DNA of 45,324 bases from Syncephalis plumigaleata (lineage: Eukaryota; Zoopagomycota; Zoopagomycetes; Zoopagales; Piptocephalidaceae), in assembly GCA_025201365.1 (NCBI GenBank), contig JAIXMF010000078.1, forward strand, positions 1 through 45,324, given 5' to 3'. Under the pieces are notes generated by a model that ran no database searches, was not told the DNA's origin, and saw nothing but the letters and a program-made list of their open reading frames with translations. A program made the position numbers and the translations under genes. How positions within the stretch are numbered: position 1 is the stretch's first letter; every line of letters starts with the position of its first letter. Shown in pieces: positions 12,908 to 24,500 of the stretch.

Positions 12908-13579
12908 ATGGAATTCCTCTTAGGCATTGTTGGTAAGGACTTTGTCCTAACTGTTACCGATCCAATGGTATCACGTTCCATTACGGTGATGAAGTCGGAT
13001 GCAGATAAATCACGCCAACTGTCATCCAACTGTCATATGGTGTTCTCGGGCGAAGCTGGCGACACTATCAGTTTCTCTGAGTATATCCAGGCCAATGTTC
13101 GTTTGTATAGCATTCGCAATCAGGTTGACCTTAGTACACGTGGTACTGCCAACTTTATTCGAGGCAGTCTTGCTGAATCACTTCGTAGTCGAGTAAGTTA
13201 ACGAATAACTATTATAGTAGTGGTAACAGCAGTAGTGATAACACCTATATATATATATATGTAGTCTCCTTATCAAGTCAATTTGCTAGTGGCAGGTGTA
13301 GATCCAAAGGCACCAGAAGGCGAACAAGCCGGTCTCTACTGGATTGATTATTTGGCCACACTCGCCAAATGTCCATTCGCTAGTCATGGCTATGGCTCCT
13401 TCTATTGCATGTCTCTATTAGATCGTTATCACAAGCCTGACATGACGTTGGATGAGGTGAAGGCTCTAGCACGTCTATGCGCGGAAGAGATGCGTCGTCG
13501 TTTCATTGTCAATCTAGGCGATTTTGTCTGTAAAGTAGTTGACAAGGATGGCATACGTGAAATCCCTCTATTTGATTAA
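12908..13579 (+). CDS. PRE1: 20S proteasome subunit beta-4 (Pre1/PSMB2)
   Basis: Two exons (12908-13192, 13265-13579) giving 199 aa, the size expected for Pre1/PSMB2. The chain begins directly with MEFLLGIVGKDFVLTVTD, with no propeptide and no catalytic threonine, as in this non-catalytic beta subunit. GEAGDTISFSEYI, NVRLYSIRN and VNLLVAGVD are family blocks. It forms part of the inner ring of the 20S core particle. The intron has a (TA)n tract before the acceptor. Confidence 0.95.
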
Positions 13580-13748
13580 ATACTATAGTCAAACTTGCAC
13601 ACTACCATTACTATCATTACAACCACTACTACAATTGAAGCAAACCACGTTTATTAGTAAAACAAAGTCATGACTTTATTTACAACAATAGAGAGAAAGA
13701 TAGAAAGATAGAAAGAAAGAGATTATCAATGATGATGATGATAGCGAT

Positions 13749-15285
13749 TTAAATGCGAATGACTAGTTTGCCATAATGATCCCTTGAACTATATTCATGA
13801 ATTAGTATGATATGTACACTTGATATTCACTAGTATCACTATTACTTACAGTAGAGCATCAAATGCTGCGTCTGTATGCTCTAATCCTTCAATTACCGCG
13901 TCAACATCTACAGGTACTCGATGCTTAGCGACAAACTCGATCATTTCGCCAAACTCTTGCCGACTTCCCATCGTGGAACCGCGTAGCTCGATGTTCTTCA
14001 TCACGCCTAGCATGTTGATCGACATTAAGCCTGACCCGGTACCGCCATAACAGACGATACGTGCACCGGTGTTGAGTATTCGACATAGTGGACCTGCATC
14101 ACCACCGGCACCATCGATAATAGCGTCGATTGGACCGGAAATACAGTCCTTTAACTTTGCCAGATAGTCTTCTACATTCCATTATTGTTGTTGTTAGTAA
14201 TACCATTTGTATATTGTTGAATACGCACCGTCTTTATAGTTTACACCACACTTGGCACCTATCTCCATGGCTCGTTGGATCTTCTCTGGTGATGAACTCG
14301 TGACGTAACATTCAGCACCAAGTGCTATACACATTCTTAATGCAGCCAATGCTACACCACCACCTAGTTATACAATAAAAGATAGATTAATAATAAGCTA
14401 GTGTTTACATCGTTACAAACAGTAAATTACCAATGCCTGTAATGAGTACACGATCGCCTGGTTTGACTTGTCCCTTGGTGACAATGGCACTGCTCATCAT
14501 ATTGTATTATAATTAATCATTCTTATTAGTGAATGCTTTCGGACAAACTTACCGGTAAGCGGTCAAATGAGCCAAAGGCAATGCTGCTGCCTCCGCATCA
14601 TTCAAATGTTCTGGTGCAGGATATATGTCCTCGACGGGAACAGCGATATACTCGGCGAATGTTCCTATCCATCAGAGGTAGATTGCATTAGTACATGTAT
14701 AATAGCATCAATACAATAGCTATTGCAACCTACCTGGATTCGGTAGTAGACCTAGAATGGAGAATGCACCTTCAGGTCGACGTGGATCCTTGTCCCATCC
14801 TACACCGGGCTGAATAACGACACGTTTCGATAAGAGTTCCTTATAGCGTGGATTCTCGAGCACACAAGGATCAACTTGCGCGTCAGTTGTTTGTGGTGGC
14901 ACCACATAACCTACGCCATCAGCTCCAAGGATAGAATTGAACTAGTCATTGTTAGCAATGTATGTGCGTATACACCTATGTTGAGTAGAGCTAGTTTACC
15001 TTGATGCCCGGATAGAGACCACGACGAATCCATTCATCGCTAGAGAGTAGTGCATTGATGTATTAGCGAGAACAATGGTTCAACGGTGATATTAGCACTA
15101 AATACATACCGATGGTTGAGTGCTGCCGCCGCTAGTTTAACGAGTGCTTGACCTGGTTTTGGTATGGGGAGTGGCACCGTGACATGCTTGATAGGATAGC
15201 GCTTTACTGGTTCGTCAGTACCAGTGTTTACCGGTTCAGATAGAATAATAGCTTGCATGGTGAATGACGAGGTATTCTTTAGCAT
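13749..15285 (-). CDS. MDR-superfamily dehydrogenase (zinc-type / quinone-oxidoreductase-like)
   Basis: Eight exons: 15285-15110, 15039-15000, 14941-14734, 14664-14553, 14489-14431, 14363-14229, 14171-13850 and 13788-13749; 363 aa, a normal MDR length. GroES-like N-terminal segments (PGQALVKLAAAALNHR, LGADGVGYVV) precede a Rossmann nucleotide-binding motif (VLITGIGGGVALAALRM) and a typical C-terminus (RDHYGKLVIRI). The PGVGWDKDPR block resembles fungal YNL134C/YogA-like members. The classical Cys/His zinc ligands are not evident. Substrate unknown; NAD(P)H-dependent oxidoreduction is inferred. The initiator could be ATG 15285 or ATG 15258 (MQAIILSEP). The 14553-14489 acceptor has two in-frame choices. 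Confidence 0.85.
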
Positions 15286-15574
15286 CAATTCAGCTAATTA
15301 GTCGATAGCAATAAGGAATGTTAGATATCAGTCTTAGACAGAAACAAACAAGCAAGCAAACAAATAAACAGATACAGTCTCGCGTCAATTAATGAATGTC
15401 TAAGCCTGTGTTGTCTTAGCAGTATCAGTAGAAGACACGTCATCCCTCTCATCTTCCTCTTTTACTAATCAAATCTCACGTGATTTACTCTACAAACTGG
15501 CATTTTATTCGGCAGTATTTTTATGCAAACAACAGCATTTTTTCCGTTTTATTTGTCTCATTCTAATATTCTTC

Positions 15575-16317
15575 ATGTTTCGTCGTCTAGTCTCTGGTTC
15601 TTTGTGGAATCGTACGAGTACCGCTTTGTCGCCGACAACACTTGCAGTCACTCGCGGTCATTTCTCTGTTTCTCGTATTGCTCTATTTTCCACGCGTAAT
15701 AACGTCATGTCCACTCCAGGTCCCCTTCAACAAAGTATGGAGGAGAAGGTGTGTAGCAGTAACAGCAGTAGTTGTACACCTGTAGTACTTGTCGCTAGTT
15801 GTACTTATATACTACACCGTTTATAGATTCGGAAGCTGTTGAATCCAACCAGTTTGGAAGTAAAGAATGAGTCGCATCTCCATCGACACCACGCTCCTAT
15901 GCAAGGTGTCACTAGTACTGAGACACATTTCCGGTAAGTTAGGCAACGTGCTTACTATACATTTATGTTAAATTTCGGTCGTCTCACATTGCGAGGCGCC
16001 ATTTAGTATGACAATCGTATCAACTTCATTTGAGGGTCAGGTAAGGCGGCAACACTGGAACTAAGGCGACAATAGTCGTGGATAGACAACACTGTCCGTT
16101 CTATCATTCTTCTATTTCCTTTTACTGTAATCAAGTAAATTAGATACTAATATCATTTATTATGTGTACATTACTCCTTCTCTAGACGCTAATGCAACGA
16201 CATCGAACAATCTACAAATTACTAGACGATGAGTTGGCCATGCAAGATGGTGTACATGCCCTGGCACTAGTAACGAAAACACCGCAAGAATACGCTAAAA
16301 TGTCGTTATCATCCTAA
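15575..16317 (+). CDS. BOL1: BolA-family protein, probably mitochondrial (Bol1/BOLA1-like)
   Basis: Four exons: 15575-15748, 15827-15933, 16007-16040 and 16186-16317; 148 aa. The basic, Ser/Thr-rich N-terminus ([18 protein letters not shown]) looks like a mitochondrial presequence, and an internal [14 protein letters not shown] could start a cytosolic form. The BolA core is clear: [48 protein letters not shown] and [12 protein letters not shown]. BolA proteins work with monothiol glutaredoxins in Fe-S cluster trafficking; the conserved histidines are present. It is divergently transcribed from the MDR dehydrogenase with 289 bp between starts. Confidence 0.92.
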
Positions 16318-16807
16318 TGGTCGCGCTTTTTCTGGAATATTTATTCGTCGTGAGTAACACACACGCGCGATGGTAACACGGAGACACTAAACAACACGCG
16401 AGTGTGCTGCCAGGTGATGTGCGTGATCAAGAAGTAACGTGAATTCTACACAAATATCCTTGAGCCGTTAGGTCTTCTTTCCCAATTTGATGTTGCCAAC
16501 ATGTGCAATGCTCTAAATAAATCTAGTTCTATATTAGAATGCAGTAACATGCCTCTGATGTTGATGGATTGATTATCAGCCAGTCTAGAATCGAATGTAT
16601 TCTTTACCATAAACAGAGATCGAACAGTTACTATTTAAACGCCGATACATAAAGTGGAATCGACGACAACATCAAATATCCATCAATAATTTTTAGCGCA
16701 TTCTTCTCTAGTCGTGTTCTTTTCTTTCTTTCTTTCTTTCTTTCTTTCTCCTTCTTTCTGGTTTTCATTTCTTGCTTTACGCTTACGATTATTCTCGATT
16801 CATCATT
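16318..16807 (+). other. intergenic between BolA gene and secreted-protein gene
   Basis: No gene seen. A (TTTC)n tract occupies about 16723-16750 just upstream of the next start and probably belongs to its pyrimidine-rich promoter or leader. Confidence 0.4.
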
Positions 16808-17413
16808 ATGCATCTCCAGAATCTACTCTTAACGATACTCACCTACTTGTTTGTACTATCCGTGTTTGATAGTATTGAAATGGTTGGATCGACACTCACC
16901 AGCGAGTCTATAAAAGATTTGTCACGCAAAGAAATACTTGACCGTCTGGCCAGTCAGAAAGCACCATCATTACCCCCGGGATATAATGTGGTTGAGCGTA
17001 TGCAAAATATTATGCCTATAGGAAAGGTCCTGGGATCCCACGACTCTACGATGCTCATTCAAAAATGGTGGTCCTCCGGGGACATCTGGGCTATCGGCTA
17101 TGGTAGCTACAAGAGCCTTACTAATATGCAAATGGAGGGTATTCCCGTTAGAAATGTACCAATGTACATCGTTTGCACCGCTCACCTCAAGTACTACTCC
17201 AGATTGGCAGTGGGACGCAAAGTAAGTTGGAATAATAGTGTTGATATGAGTACTATCAGCTAATCTAATGCTTACTGCTAGCTCTTACGTGATGATTTTA
17301 ATAACGTTTCCATTGATATACCTGGTACAAATCATGTAAAAGTTATGGATACCCTAAAGTCATTCATGGCTGATAAGATGCACGCCTGTAATATTCTTTT
17401 GCCCGAACCGTAG
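16808..17413 (+). CDS. putative secreted protein, unknown family
   Basis: Two exons (16808-17221, 17282-17413) giving 181 aa. The N-terminus (MHLQNLLLTILTYLFVLSVFDS) is a strong signal peptide; I prefer this ATG to the one 36 nt upstream because it puts the hydrophobic core at the start. The rest is a soluble mixed-composition domain (MLIQKWWSSGDIWAIGYGSYKS; VPMYIVCTAHLKYYS) with two cysteines. The intron has a CTAATC branch near the acceptor. No family recognised; secretion is inferred from the leader only. Confidence 0.7.
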
Positions 17414-17709
17414 GGGTAAATCCAGTAGCCAGCTAGTTTTTTTTTGTCTTATTTGTTGCTGATATTGCAAAATGATCATTAGTAATTCTTATAAACTTGT
17501 AAACAAACACTATTAGTCTACAGTTTGATCTCAATTCGCAAATAATGAGCATGGCATGTGTAATTTAATGTGCAAAAGAATATTACGCATCTAACATTAG
17601 TGTGATTGTTGTTTAATCTAGTAAGTGACAAGAATTGCATTGTATAGCTAATATATGTATGAGTATGAGCACAGAAAAATAAAAGAATGCAATTTGTTGC
17701 TAAGCAATA

Positions 17710-18723
17710 TCATTTATGTATAAATAATTCGGATGTCTTCTTGATAGCTAGTCCCACTTTGATGCTAATATAGTTGGAACTTTGTTTCTTACGCTTATTT
17801 CTCATATTACGACAATGTCTAACTAGTATGGTGTTGACGATCATCCTGTAAAATCATTATTGTTATTATTAGTACGCATTGCTAATATCGTCTAATAATA
17901 ATATTGGCACTTACCAGTCCATAGGATAATAATAATCCGGGCTAATAATCTCCAGTTGCAATGCGACAAGTATCGTAAAGATAATATTGCACAATAAGGC
18001 TAGTGTAATGGTCTGAATACCATCCTGCGCTAGTTGCTTCCACGTATCCGAACCATATTTGCGATACTCCTTGTAGGCGGTAGAACAGAAGAGCACCGAG
18101 AAGAACGTGTTGAGTGGCGCGTTGATTCCCGTCCAACACCATATGAATCCGTATGGATAGTAGAATACGCAGCCAAGCTCTTGATCTACCTTGGAAAACG
18201 TGTAGAGCATTAGCACCGCTGGAAATGACAATTGTATTAGCATAAGCGGAATACTGATATAGATTATTCAGCGCTGTTTGTCAAGTACTATATACGCTTT
18301 TTGAGCAAAGATCGTGCTATTACACAGCGAAGCGATGGTCGTGCCACATCCGATAGCCCATATGATTATCCTACAATTAATGAGTACACCCATGTCGGAC
18401 ATGATGGCCATCACCGAAACGATGAGGCCAGTAATGGATGAAATGAAACAACACCACGATGGCATGACTTCCGGGCGGGATATGACCATTTTACTAGAGA
18501 TGATCGAATTATACGCGAATACATGGCACATAATTATGCTGACCACAAGCGACTCTTGAATGCAAAATAGCCGAGCACGTTGATCTAGCATGCTTCCGGA
18601 TAATCCTGCAAAGTAATCGAGAAAATTCACCTCGCCCAGCGGATGAAGTGGGATTCCCCATAGCTTTTCCGCGTCTTGCTTCCATGCCAGCGTTTCTGAG
18701 CTGCTAAAGTGATCTATAGGCAT
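17710..18723 (-). pseudogene. seven-TM receptor-like gene interrupted by one in-frame TGA
   Basis: Full-length homolog of the intact gene at 32287-33243 (same start block with KLWGIPLHPLGEVNFLDYFAGL, same TM order, same NDGIQT/QDGIQT motif). Exons 18723-17915 and 17845-17710. The second exon begins by completing a Trp codon and continues WMIVNTILVRHCRNMR, matching the paralog's last exon. The only lesion seen is TGA at 18268-18270 where the paralog has Leu, between DKQR and IIYISIPLML. TGA is not read as Trp elsewhere here. A recent nonsense mutation, read-through or a sequence error would all fit. No intron removes it. Confidence 0.75.
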
Positions 18724-19324
18724 TGTTGCGGACTAGTAGCGATATTGATAGTGATATAGGAATTGGTTGCTAAACAATTGAAAGGTCGTGTAATTGGAAA
18801 TGCTTGCGAGATAATAGATATTATAATTCCACTTGCATATCGCTTAATAGTAAGTCATAAAGTCCTTGTACATGCTTACTCTACTGATTGTGGCATTGAC
18901 TCCCTTTATCAAGCGTCAACTTGTTTTCTTTTTTGACAATAGTAGTGGTTCTCTAAAATTTAGTATAGCAATAATGAAAGGTAAATATGTGTACATCTAG
19001 CGTAGATAACCAAGTAGAGATCTTTATAGATATCGATAGAGATATATGTTTTTTGCGAGGTGGAGGTGTAGTTGGGAGAGGCTTGGATGTTGTCAGCATT
19101 CTCTCTCTCTCTCTCTGGTGGGCTATCTCTTTCTATTCTGATGTAGCAAACTGGTTTACGATGTCACACAAACCAATTATCGTTTACGATTGTGGTGAAT
19201 ATAGGCAACAATGCTCAACGCCATCAGTATCCGCGTTACGTGCTCCAGTTTAATACTCTCTCTATTTTCTACTCTCGTTCTAGTCAACTTATCTGCCTAT
19301 CGATTCCACTAGACTAATATCAAC
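18724..19324 (+). other. intergenic, upstream region of secreted gene B
   Basis: Contains a (TC)n run near 19104-19116 and a leader similar to that of gene A (CTATCGATTCCACTAG before AATATCAAC-ATG). No other gene supported. Confidence 0.4.
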
Positions 19325-19555
19325 ATGAAGTTCTCTGCCGTTCTCGCTATTGCCGTCGCCGTTATCGCTGTCGCCAGTCTGGTCGCTGTTGATGCTAGTC
19401 CCGTCCTGGATCGTCGTGCCCCTCAAGAGCATGATCCTCTAACCAGCGCCACTGGCAATGTTGCTGGCATTCCTTTTGAGCAGACAGCTGCCAACGGCGT
19501 CATTGACCACACCCAACTTGGTGATATCGATCTTACAGTTCCTTGGCCTAACTAA
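19325..19555 (+). CDS. small secreted protein B, short paralog of protein A
   Basis: 76 aa: signal peptide (about residues 1-24), LDRRAP dibasic site, then the block shared with A (SATGNVAGIPFEQTA). Compared with A, B has one extra nucleotide after the VIDHT codons, which brings an early stop (TVPWPN-stop). The sequence after the stop is still recognisably the C-terminal module of A but has lost about 47 bp between two ATTCAAGTCA direct repeats. B therefore looks like a C-terminally truncated copy whose processed N-terminal region is still intact. Confidence 0.7.
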   Translation: MKFSAVLAIAVAVIAVASLVAVDASPVLDRRAPQEHDPLTSATGNVAGIPFEQTAANGVIDHTQLGDIDLTVPWPN

Positions 19556-19971
19556 AACTAAGCAAGCAAGACGAGGACACCATCAAGTAGATATTATAGG
19601 TATTCAAGTCATTATTCCTTGATACAACAACAAATGCATTTACAAGATCATACAATCATATATTAAATAAATATGTCGTATTCTGACCATTACACGCATA
19701 ACTAATGTCTATTTCTTTATTACAACTAATCTAAGCGATCATTAATATTAATTGCGAATCAAAGTGTTGCTGTATACTACATTGTTTTTCCATCCAATTA
19801 GCCCAATGATCAGTGGAAACGTAATTTCAATACTCACTCCTTGCACTGTAATAAAATGTCTCACCTTTCGTAGATCTTCAATGACTACATGTACACAGTT
19901 TTTCTTTCCCTCCTTTGTTGCTTTCACCAGCATTATCCACTAAGAGATATTCGGCCTTTTTCGTTATCAAT
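19556..19971 (+). other. 3' flank of gene B, relic of the shared C-terminal module
   Basis: About 19556-19690 aligns with the 3' part of gene A and with the terminal exon of the microexon gene, ending at a matching AATAAATATGTC polyadenylation context. The remainder is the upstream region of the TMBIM gene, with no other feature seen. Confidence 0.6.
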
Positions 19972-20916
19972 ATGTCAACCAATTATCACAGTATTCAGCA
20001 GGTACCGCCACCTGCCTATGACTCCATAACCAGTGAGGATATTCAACCGGTCAACGAATCCTCCGGTTCGTATCAAAATACTGACCGTCATTTACCCGAC
20101 GACTTCAAGTATGGCGTCAATGTAGCCGAATCTGACGTGGAAATACGTCAAGGTAAGTAGTGCCCGCCTTTATAACGCCTATAACACTTGTTGCGAACTA
20201 ATGAACTCCATTGATATATGACAATACAGCATTTGTACGTAAAGTCTACGGTATATTGACCATGCAATTATTGGGCACCACGGCCATAAGTGCGCTATGC
20301 ATGTTCAACGAAACCGTAAAGACTTGGGTACAGAACAGCCCGTGGGTATTGCTTGGCAGCTCCCTCGGTACATTTGTCGTTCTATTGGCGCTACTGTACT
20401 ATCGTGAATCGCATCCAAAGAACATGTATCTACTTGGCTTGTTCACCGTAATGGAAAGCTACACCATTGGCACTATCGGTAAGTAGATCAACACTGAAAT
20501 GGCATACAATTCTAATCGTGCCTATTTATATCATCATTATAGTGAGCTTTTACGACGCGGCCATCGTCCTGCAGGCATTACTTATCTCTCTGGGCGTTTT
20601 TATCGGTTTGACGGCTTTCACTATGCAGACAAAGTATGACTTTTCCGGAATAGGACCATTCCTCTACGCAAGCATATGGGGAATTGTCATTGCAAGCATT
20701 GTTCAGATCTTTTTGCCATTCTCAAGATGGCTCGATCTGGGCATTGCTATATTCTCGGTCCTCGTGTTCTCGGGCTACATCATCTACGACACGCAACAAA
20801 TTATGAAGCATCTGTCGTGTGACGAGTACATCGTGGCAGCTGTCGATTTGTACCTCGACTTTATCAATTTGTTCCTCAACATTCTTCGTATTCTGAATGA
20901 ACTAAATCGCGATTAA
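19972..20916 (+). CDS. Bax inhibitor-1/TMBIM (lifeguard) family membrane protein
   Basis: Three exons (19972-20152, 20230-20478, 20543-20916) giving 267 aa. The cytosolic N-terminus is Pro/Ser-rich and contains PPAY, a possible WW-domain ubiquitin-ligase (Rsp5/Nedd4) docking site. The core begins FVRKVYGILTMQLLGT and has about seven TM helices with family blocks (SLGVFIGLTAFTMQTKYDF, GYIIYDTQQIM, DLYLDFINLFLNILRIL). The acidic C-terminal region and YDTQ-type motif are diagnostic. The family acts as ER/Golgi/vacuolar calcium leak channels that restrain cell death. An AATAAA follows at about 20938. Confidence 0.93.
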
Positions 20917-21352
20917 TCAAGCGGAACATTGTGTTAATAAAATGTTTATTCTCTATGCTTAAAAGATCATGGCCAACATTCCGGCAGTTGCGTGAGATAA
21001 TACATACTATCATGCTCCCCATTGCAAAATACATCGAATAAATGTACTTGCAATGCTCTAGTTTCATTGCCCATGCCATAAATAATCGGCGAGTGTTATT
21101 GACATGGTTCTACTTGACAGCAACATTATGATTACTTTCTTATTACAAGTGTTAACGTGTCTATTCTAATAGTTATACCTTTCTCTCTCTATTCGTTCAC
21201 TTCTCTCTGCTCTTGGATTCCTCGCTGACTCTACCTGCTACACTCCTTCTGCTCTGCTCTTTACTACATTGTGCCAGCATCACTATTTAACACTTGTATA
21301 CACAGGACATGTTCCGTTTAATCATTGTTATTAATAAATGTTAATAAAATAT
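20917..21352. other. convergent 3' intergenic region
   Basis: Separates the 3' ends of the TMBIM gene (+) and the microexon gene (-). AT-rich with TTAATAAA-like repeats around 21330-21350. No gene seen. Confidence 0.4.
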
Positions 21353-21539
21353 TTAAATTGACTCAATAAGCAGATTGACATATTTATTCAATGAATGATT
21401 GAATGATGATCTTGTAGATATGTATGTTGTTGGTCCAAGGAATAATGACTTGAATGGCATGGACACTAAAGGGTCTTGCACCAATCCATTCTTGACTTGA
21501 ATACCTATAATATCTACTTGATGCTGTCCTTGTCTTGTT
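21353..21539 (-). other. terminal exon of the microexon gene, homologous to the 3' module of genes A and B
   Basis: Follows a final 53-nt intron (21592-21540, GTAAGG...TTACAG). The sequence aligns with the last ~65 codons of gene A. In A's frame it is open to 21353 (HQVDIIGIQVKNGLVQDPLV, MPFKSLFLG) and differs by four indels, each of 3 nt. In the preferred reading of the array, translation stops just before this exon, so it would be 3' UTR. It becomes coding only if the 15-nt exon is skipped and the irregular unit at 22527 contributes 8 nt. A polyadenylation-type AATAAATATGTC lies at about 21376-21386. Confidence 0.65.
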
Positions 21540-24500
21540 CTGTAATCATAATGGATTAGTATGAGTATAATCATTGTGGATTATTGCCTTACCATTCCTC
21601 AAGATGTCTAACAATTAACGTGTATTCCATTACAATTAATGCGGCATTTGTTATCGTCGTACTGCCCACTTACAAGCTATCATACAATCATACGCATATC
21701 GTATTTATATTGATTGTAATCAGTGTATAGTCTATGGTAATCGGAAAGATAGCTTACAATCTGATGTATGCCAACATACGTGGAGAACATGCCACATTGC
21801 AATGAGTAATGCGTATACACTGATTGACATGCCCACTTACTTCCTATTATTATTATTATTTACAATCCACATGGATCGAGTAGCACATTATGGTTGAGTG
21901 ATCATACACTGTCATCGGGAATACTAGCTTACTTGCTATTCGATATGATTGTATCGAATTGCATATCGCACATCGATTAGTCGTCCATCATCATGCATCA
22001 TGGCTATGCCTTCTTTTGACTTACATCCTGTGTTGTGCCATTGTGAGTGAGCCATGTTACATGTTGCAATCAATGAATCATCCATCGTAGTCGAGATGAT
22101 AGCTTACTTTCTATTGCCCATTATCGTATATTAGTCCAGTCGTATTGCATTTAGCATAGCATAGCTTGTCATCAATCCATTGACTTGCCTCCTGTTGTAT
22201 GTGATTATGCATGGATTGCATGTCGTATTGCCATTAGCATATGACATATCACGATCGAATCACTGGCTTGCCTTCTGTTTATCCGGTAATACGTGAATCG
22301 TATGCCACATATCGTCATTAGCATGTCACCTATTGCAAGTAAAAGTGCTCACTCACATGCTGTTATACGTGAGTATACACGATCCATATGGCGTACATTG
22401 CAATTAGCACGCCATAGATTGTCATTAGAAATGCCAACTTGCCTCCTGTCATTCACAATCATATGTGAATTGAATGTCGCAATGTAATTAGCGTATTGCA
22501 AATTGCCATTGAAATGCTCCACTTGCCCTTTATTCTACGTAATCAAATGTGAGTCGTATGTTGTCTCATGATTAGTGCACCATAGAATGCAACAGCACTA
22601 TCGACTTACATCCTATCGTATAGAAGTGCACATGAATCGTGTTTGCATTACAATGAGCACATCGTCTATTCTGATCGAAATACTAGTTTACCTTCTGTTC
22701 AATAGTTATACGTCAATCATATGGCATGGTGATGTTGTTGTTAGCACGACATACACGGCAACAATGCGTCAACTTACTTGCTATCATACGCAATCATATA
22801 GACATGGATCGTATCCCGTATTGCAATTAGTGGAGAATACGTGCTACTAGAATTCTAGCCTACCTTCTTCTATCATACATGACCATGCATGGATCGTATG
22901 CCATACATTGCCATTAGCATGTCATATACCGGTATAAGAGTGCCTGCTTACTTCCTATCACGCATAATCATAGATGAGTTGTATGTCGCATTACGATTAA
23001 CATATCGCACGTTGTAACGGTAATGCTAGCTTACAGTCTATCATCCGTAATCATACAAAAGTCGTAGCATTACGATTAGCCCAGCACATATTAAATCCTG
23101 TCTATTGACTTACTTTCCCCCGTTCAGTAATCTATGGAATTGTAAAGCGCATTCTAATGAGTTGATTGCAGTCTGTAATCCTCATGCTAACTTACAACCT
23201 ACAAGGCATAATCATGTTAGTACTTTATCGTATACTAAAATCGTATGTTAGCTTACTCCCTGTTCCGTATAATCGTGTAGAAATCGTGTATAACCATACT
23301 ATTAGTTCATTACACGTCATGATCAATACTCAGCCTTACCTCCTGCCATGCGTAATTATTAGTGAATCATACGTTAATTACAGTTGAACTATCGTAGGAT
23401 GAAATTGATTTGCTAACTTACTCGCTGCCAAATAGAAGCATATGTGGATTGTATGTTAACTCATAGTATTCTGCAATTATCACGCTAACTTACTAGCTGT
23501 TATGCATAATCATACGCGGATTCTGTATATTAATTCATCGTATTTTGTAATCATCATAATGGCTTACAAACTGTCATGCATAATCATATTAGTACATCGT
23601 ATGCTGCAATCGTACATTGACTTACTTGCTGCCACGTAAAATCGTATGGAGATCGGGTAACATAATACGGTTAATCCATTAAATTCACAATCAACATGCT
23701 AGCTTACCTCCTGCCATGCGTAAGTATAAGCAGACATTTGTTAATCATAATTGAACTATCGTATGTTGTTATCGACGTGCTAACTTACTAACTGCCGTCC
23801 ATAATCAGAAGTCATATGTTAAATTCTAACGAGTTCACGTGCTACCGTCCATATAGCAACTTACCGGCTGCCAAGCATAATCGTACATGATTTTTTTTTG
23901 TCAATTTAGAGTAAGCTCATTGCATGTGAAATTTGATACGATTGCTTACAGGCTATCATTCATAATCATGCGGAAATTGTATACCGCGTTCTAATTAGCA
24001 CATCGCCCATTGTCATTATAATACTTGTTTACCATTTGCTGTACATAATTTCATGTAGATAGCATGTCGTATTCCAATTAGTACATAGTCCGATTGTCAT
24101 TAGAATGCTTGCTTACAGGCTATCATTCATAAATGCATAGGGATTATACGCCACACTACAATTAATGCATCGCTTATTATCAGCATACACTAGCTTACTC
24201 TTCGCTGTGCATAATCGTATACAAATCATGTGCCACATTACAATTAGTGCACTGTCTATTGTCATTATAATGTTGGCTTACCTTCTATCGTACGAGATAG
24301 TACGTGGATTGATTGTATTCCATACTCCAATTAATGTCTTGTATGCTTCAATCGAAATAATAACTTACGGCCTATTGTATTCCATAGGCATAGGTGAGCT
24401 ATATTTTGGGATTGTAGTCCACGTGTTAACTTACCGTCTATGTCGTGTGATCAACATACACACAAATGTATATGAATTGTATGTTCATTATGATTATTGT

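Noticed and set aside
18246-18270. An intron removing the in-frame TGA of the seven-TM copy
   Set aside because: The only GC..AG pair there is under 25 nt and the intact paralog has no intron at this place.
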